Shown here: piece by piece, positions 16,884 to 26,583 of the stretch
Position numbering within the stretch: the stretch's first letter is position 1
How the letters are laid out: each line of letters begins with the position of its first letter
Assembly (NCBI GenBank): GCA_029262455.1
Contig: JAJCZJ010000111.1
Location: forward strand, 1 to 37,479
Source of the DNA: Deltaproteobacteria bacterium
GTDB taxonomy: Bacteria > Desulfobacterota > Binatia > HRBIN30 > CADEER01
Direction of reading: 5' to 3'
Length of the DNA: 37,479 nucleotides
Program-made: the position numbers and the translations under genes
The notes under the pieces: generated by a model
The model's database searches: none
The model's input: only the letters and a program-made list of their open reading frames with translations
Told to the model about the DNA's origin: nothing

Positions 16884-16967
16884 AAAAACATAGCTACCCA
16901 ACCAAAAAATCTGCGGCCATCTGCGGATACAAATAAAGCGCGGCAGCAGCGGTCGAAGCGAGCGCCT

Positions 16968-18983
16968 CTATGTCGGCGGGTAGTACCAGATCGGCGACGT
17001 CCAAGCGCGCTCTTGGATGACCTTCGGCACATCTTCCGCAGAGCAACCCGGCGGACGCTCGGCCTCGGGCATCGCTGAGCACTGTCGCCACGACCAGCGA
17101 CAGCTCGGATTCTCCAGCACGCGAGCATAGTAGACAGCGGGACGGTAGGGATCGAAGTCCGGATCGCGCCAAAACCCGCAAAGCTGCTCATTGCCCTCGC
17201 CCGAGGGCTCGCACGTTGACAAGTCCACCGACGCGTTGAGGTCGCGCCCAGCTACGTCGTAGATCTCCTGCTTGAATTCGCCGGCGTCGGTAAAGGTTCC
17301 CTTGATGATCTGAACACGCTGCAGAAGTCCGCCGGCATGTGCATCGGTTCCGGGGTCACGCAACGCTTCGACGACAAAAACGGGGGTATCGGTATCGCTC
17401 GGCCGAGGAACCAACTCACCACCCATTGGAACACCTTCCTGGTAGCCGACCGCCACGAGATCACCGCGAATGCAGATATCAGATGGATAGTCCCACCCGC
17501 CGAAAAAGCGCGGCCGAATTCGCGTCCCACTGGTCGCGAACGTTTCGCGTCGTTGCAATGCATCGAAAAGCGCGTCCCGGCTATTCTCCTCGGCCCATAC
17601 ACCCGCCAATCCCCCGGGGTTGCGCGCAAGAACTTGACGGCCATTCGACTCCAAGCGCTGCTCCACGGTCGCATCGGCGGCGGCAATCGCCCCCGGCCAG
17701 TCGTACTCGGTCACAGCGCCTGGGCTGGCGTTGTGGTTGTCGGTGCTGCCGATGAATCCGAATCCGTAGGGGTTGAGATCGAGGGACTCGAACAGACGCA
17801 GTCCCTCGATCAGGGCATAGCGAACGTAGTCGAGTCGCGATTCGCAGCCGCGGCCGGCCAACGCTCCGCTTCCCGTCGACAGTTCGCAGTCATCTGGGTC
17901 ATCGCCACGCAACGTCCGGACTTTCTCGAAGTCGCAGAACTCGTCCGCGTCGCCAATTACGCCAAACATTCCGTCCCGGCACTCGGACTCGCCTTTGACC
18001 TGCATCATCTCGACAATCGGCTCGAGCCGACGCCGCAACTTTGCCAGGTTCCGTTGGTGTAGAATCGGGCGATGCGCGAATTCGTAGGTGAACATCCTGC
18101 CATTCGAGAGGTTCGGGTTGTGGGGAATCGCCAAGACCTCACAGGTCGATAGATGCGGCAAACAAGACCCCGAGAGCAGCTTCCAAAACCGTTCGGGCGT
18201 AGCGGCGTCGATCCACGAGATCGGCAGCTCGGGTACGACTTCATTGCGAAAAATCACGTTCCGATGCACCTTCGAACGGTTCGGTGAAGCGCTGTACTCG
18301 TACCCCGGAAAGGTCGTGAACTCACAAGCCGAGCTGCGGTCGTACCAACGCTCGGCTGCGTCTTGGGTTTCCTGCCAGACCGACAGCAGGGCACGACGAC
18401 AAGTCGCCGCGTCGTCGCCACAAATCTCACTCAACCGACCATTTCGGCCGATCAGTCCCAGGATGCGCCCGAACATACCCTTTGCGCCGATGAGACGTGC
18501 GAACCAATGGCTCTCCTCGCCGCGAAATATCTTGCAAGGTCGCAGCCCGAATCGATCACTGGTCGGGTCCGTGCAAAGCCGAACCTCCCCCATCCACTCG
18601 GCATGATCCGTGACCGCCGCAAAGTCCAACGGCCGATCAATGCGAACCGGGCGCGTCCCCATACCGTCGGCTGCCAGCGGCGGCAATCTGACAACTTCGC
18701 CGCGTGCATAGCGGTATGCCTCATCCGGACTCAGGGTCAGATCCCTGGTGCGCGCATCCATCGAGAAACCGCTGTGGACATGCAGGTCCCCGAAGTACGC
18801 TTGGCGCAATTCGTGTCTACTTTCGCAAGATTGCCGCGGTCGCACGACATCCGCAGTGGCCCCCCGCAACGGCGGCACCCAGGCTGCCTCGGTCGGATTC
18901 AGAGAAAATATTCGCAACCAAAGCCCTGCGCAGCCAACGAGAATCACCGCCGCCACCAATAAACCCAGGGCCACCCGTCTCAT
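16968..18983 (-). CDS. DUF3604 domain-containing putative lipoprotein
   Basis: A 671-residue protein of the DUF3604 family, a PHP-like metallohydrolase-related group of unknown substrate. Candidate metal-binding motifs are FGDLHVHSGFSMDA near residue 65, VTDHAEWMGE, the IPHNPNLSNG segment, and GSTDNHNASPG. The N-terminus MRRVALGLLVAAVILVGC fits a lipoprotein signal, with Cys18 in an LVGC lipobox, so the protein is probably exported and anchored. The ATG at 18983 is preceded by a strong GGAGGGGGG ribosome site, favouring it over a longer frame to 19091. Many Cys residues in the later half suggest disulfides. It is divergent from the creatininase-family gene. Confidence 0.88.
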   Translation of the reverse strand: MRRVALGLLVAAVILVGCAGLWLRIFSLNPTEAAWVPPLRGATADVVRPRQSCESRHELRQAYFGDLHVHSGFSMDARTRDLTLSPDEAYRYARGEVVRLPPLAADGMGTRPVRIDRPLDFAAVTDHAEWMGEVRLCTDPTSDRFGLRPCKIFRGEESHWFARLIGAKGMFGRILGLIGRNGRLSEICGDDAATCRRALLSVWQETQDAAERWYDRSSACEFTTFPGYEYSASPNRSKVHRNVIFRNEVVPELPISWIDAATPERFWKLLSGSCLPHLSTCEVLAIPHNPNLSNGRMFTYEFAHRPILHQRNLAKLRRRLEPIVEMMQVKGESECRDGMFGVIGDADEFCDFEKVRTLRGDDPDDCELSTGSGALAGRGCESRLDYVRYALIEGLRLFESLDLNPYGFGFIGSTDNHNASPGAVTEYDWPGAIAAADATVEQRLESNGRQVLARNPGGLAGVWAEENSRDALFDALQRRETFATSGTRIRPRFFGGWDYPSDICIRGDLVAVGYQEGVPMGGELVPRPSDTDTPVFVVEALRDPGTDAHAGGLLQRVQIIKGTFTDAGEFKQEIYDVAGRDLNASVDLSTCEPSGEGNEQLCGFWRDPDFDPYRPAVYYARVLENPSCRWSWRQCSAMPEAERPPGCSAEDVPKVIQERAWTSPIWYYPPT

Positions 18984-19067
18984 GACCCCCCTCCATAGCA
19001 GCCAGCTGCGAACGCGGACAGCGCCGAGCCTCTGTACGCCACCAAGCGCAAGCGGTAAGCTCTGGGA

Positions 19068-20090
19068 ATGCCCGTTGTCAAAGCTGAGCAACTGACGTAC
19101 TCGCAGGTGCGAGAACTCGACAAACGCCGGACACTTTGCCTCCTACCGGTCAGCGCACTCGAGGTTCACGGCCCGCACCTACCGCTGGGAATGGACTACT
19201 ATATGGCGCGCTGGATGGCCGAGGAGCCGGGTCGTCGCTTCGCCGATTCCCACCCGGATTGGACGGTCATCCAGTACCCTGCTCTGACCATCGGAACCGA
19301 CGAGCTTCCCCTTGGCGGCACAATGGATACGAACCAAAAGACAGTCTTCACCGCCCTGCGCGACCATGGCAGATCCTTCGCACGGGCAGGATTCCAGTAC
19401 GTCGTGGTCACCAACGGCCACGGTGGTCCGCGTCACGCCGCCGCTCTCGAAGCAGCTTGCCGCGAGGTCTCGCGCGACACCAAGATTTCAATGTTCACCC
19501 CTTCCATTGCGGTCCTGCACGCCATCACCACAGGTCAGCACAACGGCTTCGTCGCCAAAAGCCTCGGCCGGGCACTCACCGAGGACGAAACAGAAGGGTT
19601 GTTGAGTGGGGAGCATGCCGGCACTTGGGAAACTTCGTTCATGCTGGCGCAAAACCCAGACTTGGTCGACGAGGGCTACAAACATCTACAACGCCAGGGT
19701 CCACCAGTGTTTCGTCCCTTCCTGAACGTTGGCCAAAAGGTCGTGGATTTTCAAAACAAGCGCGGAACCGACACCTCCATGACCCAAGAAATCGTCAACA
19801 ACCTATCGGGTGGCCTCGGCTGGATCCTCAACACTCGCTACGGTTACTCAGGACCGGCGGTATCGTATAAGGGAGTCCCTGCCGTCGCCTCCGCCGAGAT
19901 CGGCGAAGCGTTCAAAGAGCTGCTCGCGCGCGAGTGCCTGACCTGGATCGAGGACGTCACATCGGGCAAAAAGACGGCGGTCGAAGTCCGCAGTATCGCG
20001 TCCGATGCCAGGGCGATCCAACCGAAGTTCTGGTCGAGCCTCGGCATCGCCGGCGCCGCAGCGCTGGGCATCTTCGTGCTACTGTTCTAG
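19068..20090 (+). CDS. Creatininase family protein with C-terminal membrane anchor
   Basis: A 340-residue protein of the creatininase/amidohydrolase-like family (metal-dependent amide hydrolases including formamide hydrolases and cofactor-maturation proteins). Metal ligands are expected in LEVHGPHLPLGMD (Glu32, His34), NGHGGPRHAA and GEHAGTWETS, all close to the family pattern. Unusually, the last 20 residues, approximately LGIAGAAALGIFVLLF, form a hydrophobic segment at the very end. This suggests a tail-anchored protein with its catalytic domain in the cytoplasm, since there is no signal peptide. Its stop overlaps the convergent uppP gene by 4 bases. Confidence 0.85.
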   Translation: MPVVKAEQLTYSQVRELDKRRTLCLLPVSALEVHGPHLPLGMDYYMARWMAEEPGRRFADSHPDWTVIQYPALTIGTDELPLGGTMDTNQKTVFTALRDHGRSFARAGFQYVVVTNGHGGPRHAAALEAACREVSRDTKISMFTPSIAVLHAITTGQHNGFVAKSLGRALTEDETEGLLSGEHAGTWETSFMLAQNPDLVDEGYKHLQRQGPPVFRPFLNVGQKVVDFQNKRGTDTSMTQEIVNNLSGGLGWILNTRYGYSGPAVSYKGVPAVASAEIGEAFKELLARECLTWIEDVTSGKKTAVEVRSIASDARAIQPKFWSSLGIAGAAALGIFVLLF

Positions 20091-20893
20091 CGCCCGAACC
20101 AATGGCTCAGCAGTCCAAATAAACCTACTGGCCACAAGTAGAACGCAAATCGAAAAAAGTGTTTGCGGTCGACCAAGACGAGGATCAGGTGAACCGCGCC
20201 GTAGCCGGCCAACGCCGCAACGACCATCCCTGAGAGATACGGTCCAAACGACAAACCCGCGACACTGTTGACGTCCAGCGCTTCGAGCAAGGTGGCGCCA
20301 AGGATGGCCGGGATCGAGATCAGCAGCGAGAACTTGACTGCCAACAACCGGTCCAAGCCGAGCATCATGGCCGTCACAATGGTCAGGCCGGAGCGTGACA
20401 GGCCCGGCAACACCGCGACTCCCTGCGCAACGCCGATCACCAGTGCGTCGGTCAAGGTCATTTCGGACATCTTCCGCTTCGGGTCCCGGCCTCGCTCGAG
20501 CCAAAGAAGTCCGCCAGTGATCAACAACATCGAACTGACGAACGGCACGGTCGAAACATGGTCTTCGAAGAACACCTTCACGACCAATCCCAACAGAGCG
20601 GTCGGTACGTTGGCGACGACAATCAGCCAGACTGTCTTGGCCTCGAACCCCGCGAAGGGAGGAGTCTTGCCGGCCGAACCGAAGAGCCCAACGACGATCT
20701 CCGCGATTTCGCGCCTGAAGTAGAGTAACACTGCAACCGTCGTCGCGGTGTGCAACAGCACGTTGAACAGTGCGTCGACCTCGTGCTCGCCCCACCACGC
20801 CTGGGTCAATACCAGGTGACCAGACGACGATACCGGCAAGAATTCGGTGAACGCTTGCACGAGCCCGAGTAGGATGGCTTCCAAGTACGACAA
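20087..20893 (-). CDS. uppP: Undecaprenyl-diphosphatase UppP (BacA)
   Basis: A 268-residue integral membrane phosphatase that converts undecaprenyl pyrophosphate to the monophosphate lipid carrier used for peptidoglycan and O-antigen. Both family motifs are present: QAFTEFLPVSSSGHL near the N-terminus and PGLSRSGLT in the second half. Seven or eight hydrophobic helices fit the known fold. The start is TTG at 20893. It follows rfbD by 37 bases and is the last gene of the cell-envelope run. Confidence 0.95.
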   Translation of the reverse strand: MSYLEAILLGLVQAFTEFLPVSSSGHLVLTQAWWGEHEVDALFNVLLHTATTVAVLLYFRREIAEIVVGLFGSAGKTPPFAGFEAKTVWLIVVANVPTALLGLVVKVFFEDHVSTVPFVSSMLLITGGLLWLERGRDPKRKMSEMTLTDALVIGVAQGVAVLPGLSRSGLTIVTAMMLGLDRLLAVKFSLLISIPAILGATLLEALDVNSVAGLSFGPYLSGMVVAALAGYGAVHLILVLVDRKHFFRFAFYLWPVGLFGLLSHWFGR

Positions 20894-20930
20894 AACGAAC
20901 CGGCTTAGGCAGCGAAGGACCGCAGCGGGG

Positions 20931-21794
20931 TCATCGCTTCTTCGCCTGGACGAAGGCTCGCACGCCCTCGCGCCAAGTGGGAAGCTCGATCCGCGGCTGC
21001 TGAATCGTCGTCAGGACCGAATAGCGCGGTCGCTCGGCTGGGCGCGGAAAATCCGCGGTTGCGACCGGCAGCACCGGTGTTTCGATACCCATCTCCTCGT
21101 AGACCGCCCGCGTCAAGTCGAACCAACTCGCCGCTCCCTGATTCGCAAGGTGAAAGGTCCCAAACGCTTCACTCGACATCAGCTCGACGATCCCCTGCGC
21201 CAAGTGCGGCACGAACGTCGGACTGCCGTATTGATCGCTCACGACGCGAACTTCGGACCGATCAGCGAAGCCGAGCATTGTGTTGACGAAGTTCATTCCA
21301 TCCGGGTGATAGAGCCAGGCCGTGCGAACAATGAAATGTCGCGGGTTGGCTGCGCGCACGGCCTGCTCACCGGCCAGCTTGCTGGCGCCGTAGATCGTGC
21401 GCGGGGCCGTCAAATCGTATTCGTGATAGGGGCGCTCGGCCCGTCCGTCGAAGACATAATCAGTCGAGACATGGACGAGCGGAATCCCGAGCGCCGCTGA
21501 GGCTAACGCCAAGTTGCGTGGCCCGCGTGCGTTGACCGCGTAGGCCCCTTCCACATCATCTTCGGCAGCGTCGACCGCGTTGTAGGCAGCAGCGTTAATG
21601 ATGAGGCCCGGTTTCGCATCCTCGACGCAGCTGCGCACAGCGTCCAGGTCCGAGATATCGAGGGCCGCACGGCCGCGCGCAACAAGTTGCCGGCCCCCAC
21701 CCGACCCGCCATCACCGAGTAGCTGAGAAAGGGTGCGCCCGAGCTGTCCGCCCGCGCCGGTAAGCAAGATCGCGTTGTCCACGGCGTCCGCCAA
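20931..21794 (-). CDS. rfbD: dTDP-4-dehydrorhamnose reductase RfbD
   Basis: A 287-residue extended SDR enzyme, the last step of dTDP-L-rhamnose synthesis. Evidence is the NAD(P)H-binding LLTGAGGQLGRTL, VHVSTDYVFDG with the catalytic Thr, and YGASKLAGE with Tyr and Lys. The frame begins with TTG at 21794, immediately after the rfbC stop; a GTG at 21782 (giving MDNAILL) is an alternative start. It is fourth in the rfbBACD order. Confidence 0.94.
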   Translation of the reverse strand: MADAVDNAILLTGAGGQLGRTLSQLLGDGGSGGGRQLVARGRAALDISDLDAVRSCVEDAKPGLIINAAAYNAVDAAEDDVEGAYAVNARGPRNLALASAALGIPLVHVSTDYVFDGRAERPYHEYDLTAPRTIYGASKLAGEQAVRAANPRHFIVRTAWLYHPDGMNFVNTMLGFADRSEVRVVSDQYGSPTFVPHLAQGIVELMSSEAFGTFHLANQGAASWFDLTRAVYEEMGIETPVLPVATADFPRPAERPRYSVLTTIQQPRIELPTWREGVRAFVQAKKR

Positions 21795-22352
21795 CTAGCC
21801 CTTGTACCTCGGCAGGAGGTCGCCAATCTCAGAGAGCGCAGGGAGCACCGCGTCCTTCCCCGACAATTGCGGGTCGCGCATCGGCCACTCGATTCCAATC
21901 TCTGGATCGTCCCATCGCACACCGATCTCATCCGCCGGATCATAGAAGTCCGTACACTTGTACTCGACGTCGGCGCGATCACTGACCACGCAGAAGCCGT
22001 GCAAGAATCCCGGCGGAACATAGAGCTGGTGGAAGTTGTCGCCACGCAGAGTAGCGCCTACCCACTTTCCGAAATTCGGTGAACCAACCCGAACATCTAC
22101 GGCGACGTCAAAGATTTCTCCCTCGATGGCGCGCACGAGCTTGCCCTGCGGACGCTCGCGCTGCCCGTGAAGCCCACGCAAAATGCCGCCCGCCGAACGA
22201 GAATGATTGTCCTGGACGAAGGTCTCTTCGACACCGCCCGCACCGTATTTCCCCGCATGGTAGACTTCGAGAAAGAATCCACGATCGTCGCGATGCACGT
22301 CGGGCTCGACGAGTATGACCTCCGGCAGTCGTGTGGGCGTCAACTTCGGCAT
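21795..22352 (-). CDS. rfbC: dTDP-4-dehydrorhamnose 3,5-epimerase RfbC
   Basis: A 185-residue cupin-fold epimerase acting on dTDP-4-keto-6-deoxyglucose. Recognised by [10 protein letters not shown], the catalytic-His segment [19 protein letters not shown], and [20 protein letters not shown], followed by the family C-terminal DPEIGIEWP. The length is typical. It begins 3 bases after rfbA ends and its stop is adjacent to the rfbD frame. Confidence 0.95.
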   Translation of the reverse strand: MPKLTPTRLPEVILVEPDVHRDDRGFFLEVYHAGKYGAGGVEETFVQDNHSRSAGGILRGLHGQRERPQGKLVRAIEGEIFDVAVDVRVGSPNFGKWVGATLRGDNFHQLYVPPGFLHGFCVVSDRADVEYKCTDFYDPADEIGVRWDDPEIGIEWPMRDPQLSGKDAVLPALSEIGDLLPRYKG

Positions 22353-22355
22353 TGG

Positions 22356-23231
22356 TCAGAACTCTTGATCGAGAACGCGGATCAGGTACTCGCCATAGCC
22401 GGTCTTGGCCAACGGAGCCGCCAGCTCTCGCGCCTGTTCCGCATTGATGTACCCCATGCGCAACGCGATCTCTTCCAGGCAGGCAACTTTCAGACCTTGC
22501 CGTTCCTCGATCGCCTGGATGAAGTTCGACGCCTGCAGCAACGACTCATGAGTGCCGGTGTCGAGCCAAGCATATCCGCGGCCTAGCTTCTCGACCGTCA
22601 GGTCCCGGCGTTCGAGGTAGACCAAGTTGACATCGGTGATCTCCAGCTCGCCGCGATCGGAGGGTTTCAAAGACCGCGCAATATCGACGACCTGGTCGTC
22701 GTAAAAGTACAGTCCCGTCACCGCATACGAAGATCGTGCCTTCGTCGGTTTTTCTTCAAGGCCGACGGCGGTACCGGTCTTGTCGAATTCCACCACGCCG
22801 TAGCGCTCGGGGTCGCTCACCCAGTACCCGAAGACCGTCGCTCCTTGATCCCGCGCGCCGGAGCGACGCAATACTTCGGGGAGGCCGTGGCCGTAAAAGA
22901 TGTTGTCACCCAGCGCCAGCGTGACCGGCTGGCCGTCGATGAAATCGGCGCCAATCAAAAACGCTTGCGCAATTCCTTCAGGAGCCGCTTGCACCGCATA
23001 CTCGATCTCGATCCCGAGATCGCGCCCATCGCCAAGCACTCGCTCGTACGCGTCCCGGTCCTGTGGCGTCGTGATGACGAGGATCTCGCGAATCCCAGCG
23101 AGCATCAGAGTCGAAACCGGATGATAAACCATCGGCTTGTCGTAGATTGGCAACAATTGCTTACTCATGGCGCGCGTCACCGGATACAAGCGCGTGCCGG
23201 ATCCACCTGCCAGAACAATACCTTTCCTCAC
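22356..23231 (-). CDS. rfbA: Glucose-1-phosphate thymidylyltransferase RfbA
   Basis: A 291-residue nucleotidyltransferase forming dTDP-glucose from dTTP and glucose 1-phosphate. The N-terminal signature is intact: [13 protein letters not shown], then [29 protein letters not shown] carries the metal-binding Asp, and [19 protein letters not shown] is the sugar-binding region. The start is a GTG at 23231, one base after the rfbB stop, so the operon is tightly coupled. Confidence 0.96.
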   Translation of the reverse strand: MRKGIVLAGGSGTRLYPVTRAMSKQLLPIYDKPMVYHPVSTLMLAGIREILVITTPQDRDAYERVLGDGRDLGIEIEYAVQAAPEGIAQAFLIGADFIDGQPVTLALGDNIFYGHGLPEVLRRSGARDQGATVFGYWVSDPERYGVVEFDKTGTAVGLEEKPTKARSSYAVTGLYFYDDQVVDIARSLKPSDRGELEITDVNLVYLERRDLTVEKLGRGYAWLDTGTHESLLQASNFIQAIEERQGLKVACLEEIALRMGYINAEQARELAAPLAKTGYGEYLIRVLDQEF

Positions 23232-23232
23232 G

Positions 23233-24324
23233 TCATGCTCCCGAATCAGCTACGGTGGACGACAAGCCCAGCCTTCGTTGCGCGTCCTCATCGCCCTGCA
23301 CGGCATCGCACCAGGCACCGTTATCGAGATACCACTGCACGGTCGCGCGGATCCCGCTATCAAAATCAAATCGCGGCTGCCAACCGAGCTCTTCGCGTAT
23401 GCGGGTCGCGTCAATCGCGTATCGGCGATCGTGACCGGGACGATCTTTGACGAATCGCTTCAAACCTTCGTAGGAAGAAACACCCGCTGAGCGCAGCCCT
23501 TCATTGCTCGACGCCGGCAGGGCTTCGTCGAGCGTGGCACAAATGCGGTCGACGATCTGAACGTTCGTGCGTTCGTTGCCCCCGCCGATGTTGTACTTTC
23601 GCCCGAGCTCACCACGTTCTAGAGCAAGCAAAATCCCCTCGCAGTGGTCTTCGACGTACAGCCAGTCGCGCACATTCCCACCATCACCGTAAATTGGCAG
23701 CGCACGCCCACCAGCAGCATTGAGAATCATGAGCGGAATCAGTTTTTCGGGAAATTGATATGGACCGTAGTTGTTTGAGCAATTCGTCAATAGCACGGGC
23801 AAGTCGTAGGTCTCGCGGTAGGCGCGGACCAAGTGGTCTGCCGAAGCCTTACTCGCAGCGTAGGGCGAGTTCGGCTGGTACGGTGTCGTCTCCGTGAAGA
23901 GACCGGTCTCCCCGAGGCTGCCGTAGACCTCGTCGGTCGAAACGTGCAAGAAGCGAAACCCCGAAGGCGCGCCTGCCTCGCAATACCTTCGGGCACCTTC
24001 GAGCATCTCGAATGCTCCAACAATATTCGCTTCGATGAAGTCGCGCGGTCCGTCGATCGATCGGTCGACGTGACTCTCGGCAGCGAAGTTCACGACCCAA
24101 TCGGGACGGTGCTGTTGATAAACATCCCTCACCAGGTCGCGATCGGCAATGTCTCCGACCACAATCTCGAGGCGCTGTTCATCGAGACCGAGTAAGCTCT
24201 CACGATGCCCGGCGTAGGTCATCTTGTCCAAGACGACGACCCGCACGTCGTCGCGTCGCATTGCGACCCGAACAAAATTGCAACCGATGAATCCGGCTCC
24301 GCCGGTAACGAGAATCGTGCTCAT
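23233..24324 (-). CDS. rfbB: dTDP-glucose 4,6-dehydratase RfbB
   Basis: A 363-residue extended SDR dehydratase and first gene of the rfbBACD block. It binds NAD through [12 protein letters not shown], has [14 protein letters not shown], the active-site Thr-Asp-Glu in [11 protein letters not shown] and the Tyr-x3-Lys pair in [12 protein letters not shown]. The 57-base gap to the upstream DUF4301 gene holds two AAATCTAC copies and an imperfect stem at about 24367-24388, so a promoter for the rhamnose genes may lie here or read-through may come from aat-DUF4301. Confidence 0.95.
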   Translation of the reverse strand: MSTILVTGGAGFIGCNFVRVAMRRDDVRVVVLDKMTYAGHRESLLGLDEQRLEIVVGDIADRDLVRDVYQQHRPDWVVNFAAESHVDRSIDGPRDFIEANIVGAFEMLEGARRYCEAGAPSGFRFLHVSTDEVYGSLGETGLFTETTPYQPNSPYAASKASADHLVRAYRETYDLPVLLTNCSNNYGPYQFPEKLIPLMILNAAGGRALPIYGDGGNVRDWLYVEDHCEGILLALERGELGRKYNIGGGNERTNVQIVDRICATLDEALPASSNEGLRSAGVSSYEGLKRFVKDRPGHDRRYAIDATRIREELGWQPRFDFDSGIRATVQWYLDNGAWCDAVQGDEDAQRRLGLSSTVADSGA

Positions 24325-24381
24325 GATATCGGTCGAAATCTACAGGATTCGCGTCGCAAATCTACGGTTACTCTAACGGAG

Positions 24382-25791
24382 TTAACCCAAATGCTCCGGG
24401 CGCAGCAGATCGACGACGGTTTTCACCGGTGTAAACGCCTCGGCCCCAATCTCAACAAACCGAGTATTCCAGTGCGCCATCGAGCCATTCCAAAGCCCTG
24501 GCCGCTCCAGCGCTTTGAGGTCTCGACCGCCGAGGCTCTTGCGCGAGATAAAGACCGCCCGTTGATCGACAAAGTGAGTCAAATCAAAAGGCTCGCCATC
24601 GCGATCGCGCAAACCGCAAGCCAAAAGCACCGGATTAAAGTGGGTCGCCCCGGCGAAAATGGCCTTCTGAGCCGACGATTCATGGTCTACCTGGGCCCCT
24701 TCGACGATTTGAAGGGACACATCACCATCAGCCCCACGCACCCAAAAAGGGCCGCCACCGGGCTCGCCACTATTCTCGACGACCCCACAGACCCGACTCG
24801 GTCGGCTCGTTTCGTTGTCTGCGGCTTGCGCCAGGATCAAACGACCCAACAGAACCTTCTTCCAACGCAAGCTCGGCGGCCTTCGTCCCGCAGGTTGGAT
24901 GTTGTCGATGTTCTGAACCAAGGCGATATCAGCACCGCAGCCAGCCAAGTTTTCGAGCAAAGCACCGTGCCCGCCGGGCCTAAACACGACCCGTCCATCG
25001 GCGTCGAGCAACAGCTCGTCATCCAGATCGACCGCGACTGTGTCGGTGTGTGGAGCCTGGGTCGAGAAGGTCACATCGAGTGTATAACCACCGGACTCGA
25101 GTCGCCGACGACATTCTGCGAGCTTTGTCTCAAACAAGTCGACGTGCTCAGGCGAGACAGTGAAGTGCACCCGCACCCTACCCTCGGCGTCTCCGATCAG
25201 TTCGGTCGCTTCGGACAGATGCTCCTCGAAGGGCGTTCGCGCCCCTTCGGGATGCAGGTGAAACGGCAACAGCCCCTTGGGCAAGGCGGCATAGCCGAGT
25301 CCGCGCTCGCCGGCGAGTGCATCTACGAGATCTCCAAAGCGACCTTCGGCGACGGCTCGATCGAAGTCGTCTCCGGATGCGCCGAGGGCGCTACGCAACG
25401 CCGATACGAACGGAAGCCGCCGAATTCCTCGAAGAAATTCGATGGCAAGCGAAGCGGCAGAATCGCCTTGCTCTGCCGCTTCAGCAATTGCGGCTGCAGA
25501 CAGTCCACGGTCACGCACGACAAGCAGCGCCTGGAGCATTCGCGAGGCCGCCCCCGAGGCGGGAACGAATTTGGTCAAGCGCCCGAGCCGTCGAGCATTC
25601 TCATAGGCATCGAGACACGCATTCTCGTCCTGAACGCGTTCGATTCCGTCGCCAATCGCGCAGCTACGGACCAGATCAGCGAAGCCGGGAGGATTACGAA
25701 ACAATGCAAGCTGCCGATCGACCTCCTCGCGGGTCACGCCCCGCTGATCGACAGCGGCCATATCGATTACGTTCGACTGCGCCATTCCCAT
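24382..25791 (-). CDS. DUF4301 family protein, possible sugar nucleotidyltransferase-like
   Basis: A roughly 469-residue cytosolic protein of the DUF4301 family. Conserved blocks are KFVPASGAASRM (74-85), LPKGLLPFHLH (170-180), RTPFEEHLSEA (185-195) and FRPGGHGALLENL. The GxAxRM and PKGLLPFH segments recall the nucleotide-binding signature of UDPGP-type pyrophosphorylases (GGxGTR...PKG), but with a much longer spacing; activity is therefore inferred only. The ATG at 25791 is 1 base after the aat stop, with another ATG at 25785. It is sandwiched between aat and the dTDP-rhamnose genes in one direction, which fits a sugar-nucleotide role. Confidence 0.82.
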   Translation of the reverse strand: MGMAQSNVIDMAAVDQRGVTREEVDRQLALFRNPPGFADLVRSCAIGDGIERVQDENACLDAYENARRLGRLTKFVPASGAASRMLQALLVVRDRGLSAAAIAEAAEQGDSAASLAIEFLRGIRRLPFVSALRSALGASGDDFDRAVAEGRFGDLVDALAGERGLGYAALPKGLLPFHLHPEGARTPFEEHLSEATELIGDAEGRVRVHFTVSPEHVDLFETKLAECRRRLESGGYTLDVTFSTQAPHTDTVAVDLDDELLLDADGRVVFRPGGHGALLENLAGCGADIALVQNIDNIQPAGRRPPSLRWKKVLLGRLILAQAADNETSRPSRVCGVVENSGEPGGGPFWVRGADGDVSLQIVEGAQVDHESSAQKAIFAGATHFNPVLLACGLRDRDGEPFDLTHFVDQRAVFISRKSLGGRDLKALERPGLWNGSMAHWNTRFVEIGAEAFTPVKTVVDLLRPEHLG

Positions 25792-25792
25792 T

Positions 25793-26446
25793 TCAACCAA
25801 ACAACACCGAGCCGCGCTCGCGGGTATCACCGAGCAAACTCAGGAAGTCCTCTCGATCAATCAGCTCAGCGCCAAGCCGTTCCATATGAGGGGTCATCGT
25901 TTGCACGTCCATCCAACTCAGCCCACGCGCCCCCAGGTGATCAACCAGATGCAAGATACAGAGTTTCGACGCATTCGTCTGCCGATAAAACATGCTTTCC
26001 GCTGAAAACGCCCCATCGATCGCGACACCGTACAGCCCGCCGACCAGTGTGTCGTCATCCCAGGCCTCGACGCTGTGCGCGATCCCGAGCTCGTTCAGAA
26101 GAATGTAAGAATCGATCACTTCATCAGTAATCCAAGTCCCCTCTTGCCCTGGCCGAATTGTCGACGCGCACCCACAAATGACCTCGGCAAAGGCAACATC
26201 GAAGGTAAATCGCAATCGGCAGCTGCGGCGCGCCCGGGCGAGAGATCGCGGAACATGCAGATCAGAGAACCGCAAGATCGCCCGTTCTGCGGGACAAAAC
26301 CACAACAGCGGTAGACTTTCGACAGGCCACGGGAAGATTCCCCGGCGGTAGGCTTCTAATACCGATTCCGGGTGCAGATCACCGCCGATCGCCACGATCC
26401 CCTCAGGGCTCGCGGTGCGCGGGTCTGGAAAGTTCACGATCGCCAT
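25793..26446 (-). CDS. aat: Leucyl/phenylalanyl-tRNA-protein transferase Aat
   Basis: A 217-residue transferase that attaches Leu or Phe to the N-terminus of proteins with basic N-terminal residues, marking them for ClpAP. Recognised by [58 protein letters not shown] and [12 protein letters not shown]. Length is normal. The ATG at 26446 is divergent from ispG. Its stop sits one base before the DUF4301 start. Confidence 0.94.
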   Translation of the reverse strand: MAIVNFPDPRTASPEGIVAIGGDLHPESVLEAYRRGIFPWPVESLPLLWFCPAERAILRFSDLHVPRSLARARRSCRLRFTFDVAFAEVICGCASTIRPGQEGTWITDEVIDSYILLNELGIAHSVEAWDDDTLVGGLYGVAIDGAFSAESMFYRQTNASKLCILHLVDHLGARGLSWMDVQTMTPHMERLGAELIDREDFLSLLGDTRERGSVLFG

Positions 26447-26540
26447 TGAATCGCCAATTCTCCATCATCGGTTCGTCATATCAAGTGCCGAGTGCGAGTT
26501 GGTCAGATGAGATCCATTCCAGCAAGGCGCACCGATACTC

Positions 26541-26559
26541 GCTTGTTCCCCCAACAAGC
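26541..26559. promoter_or_regulatory. Perfect inverted repeat upstream of ispG
   Basis: GCTTGTT-CCCCC-AACAAGC is a perfect 7-bp inverted repeat with a 5-base spacer, ending 24 bases before the ispG ATG. A TATACC hexamer at about 26564 could be a -10 element, with TTGTTC inside the left arm as -35 at 15-base spacing. This layout suits a repressor operator overlapping the promoter. The factor is unknown; the same region also faces the divergent aat gene. Confidence 0.5.
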
Positions 26560-26583
26560 TTCCTATACCGTTCTAGAGACAAG

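Noticed and set aside
24205-26130. A 641-residue open frame on the plus strand
   Set aside because: It is antisense to DUF4301 and aat, which have recognisable domains. GC-rich codon bias leaves the opposite frame open.
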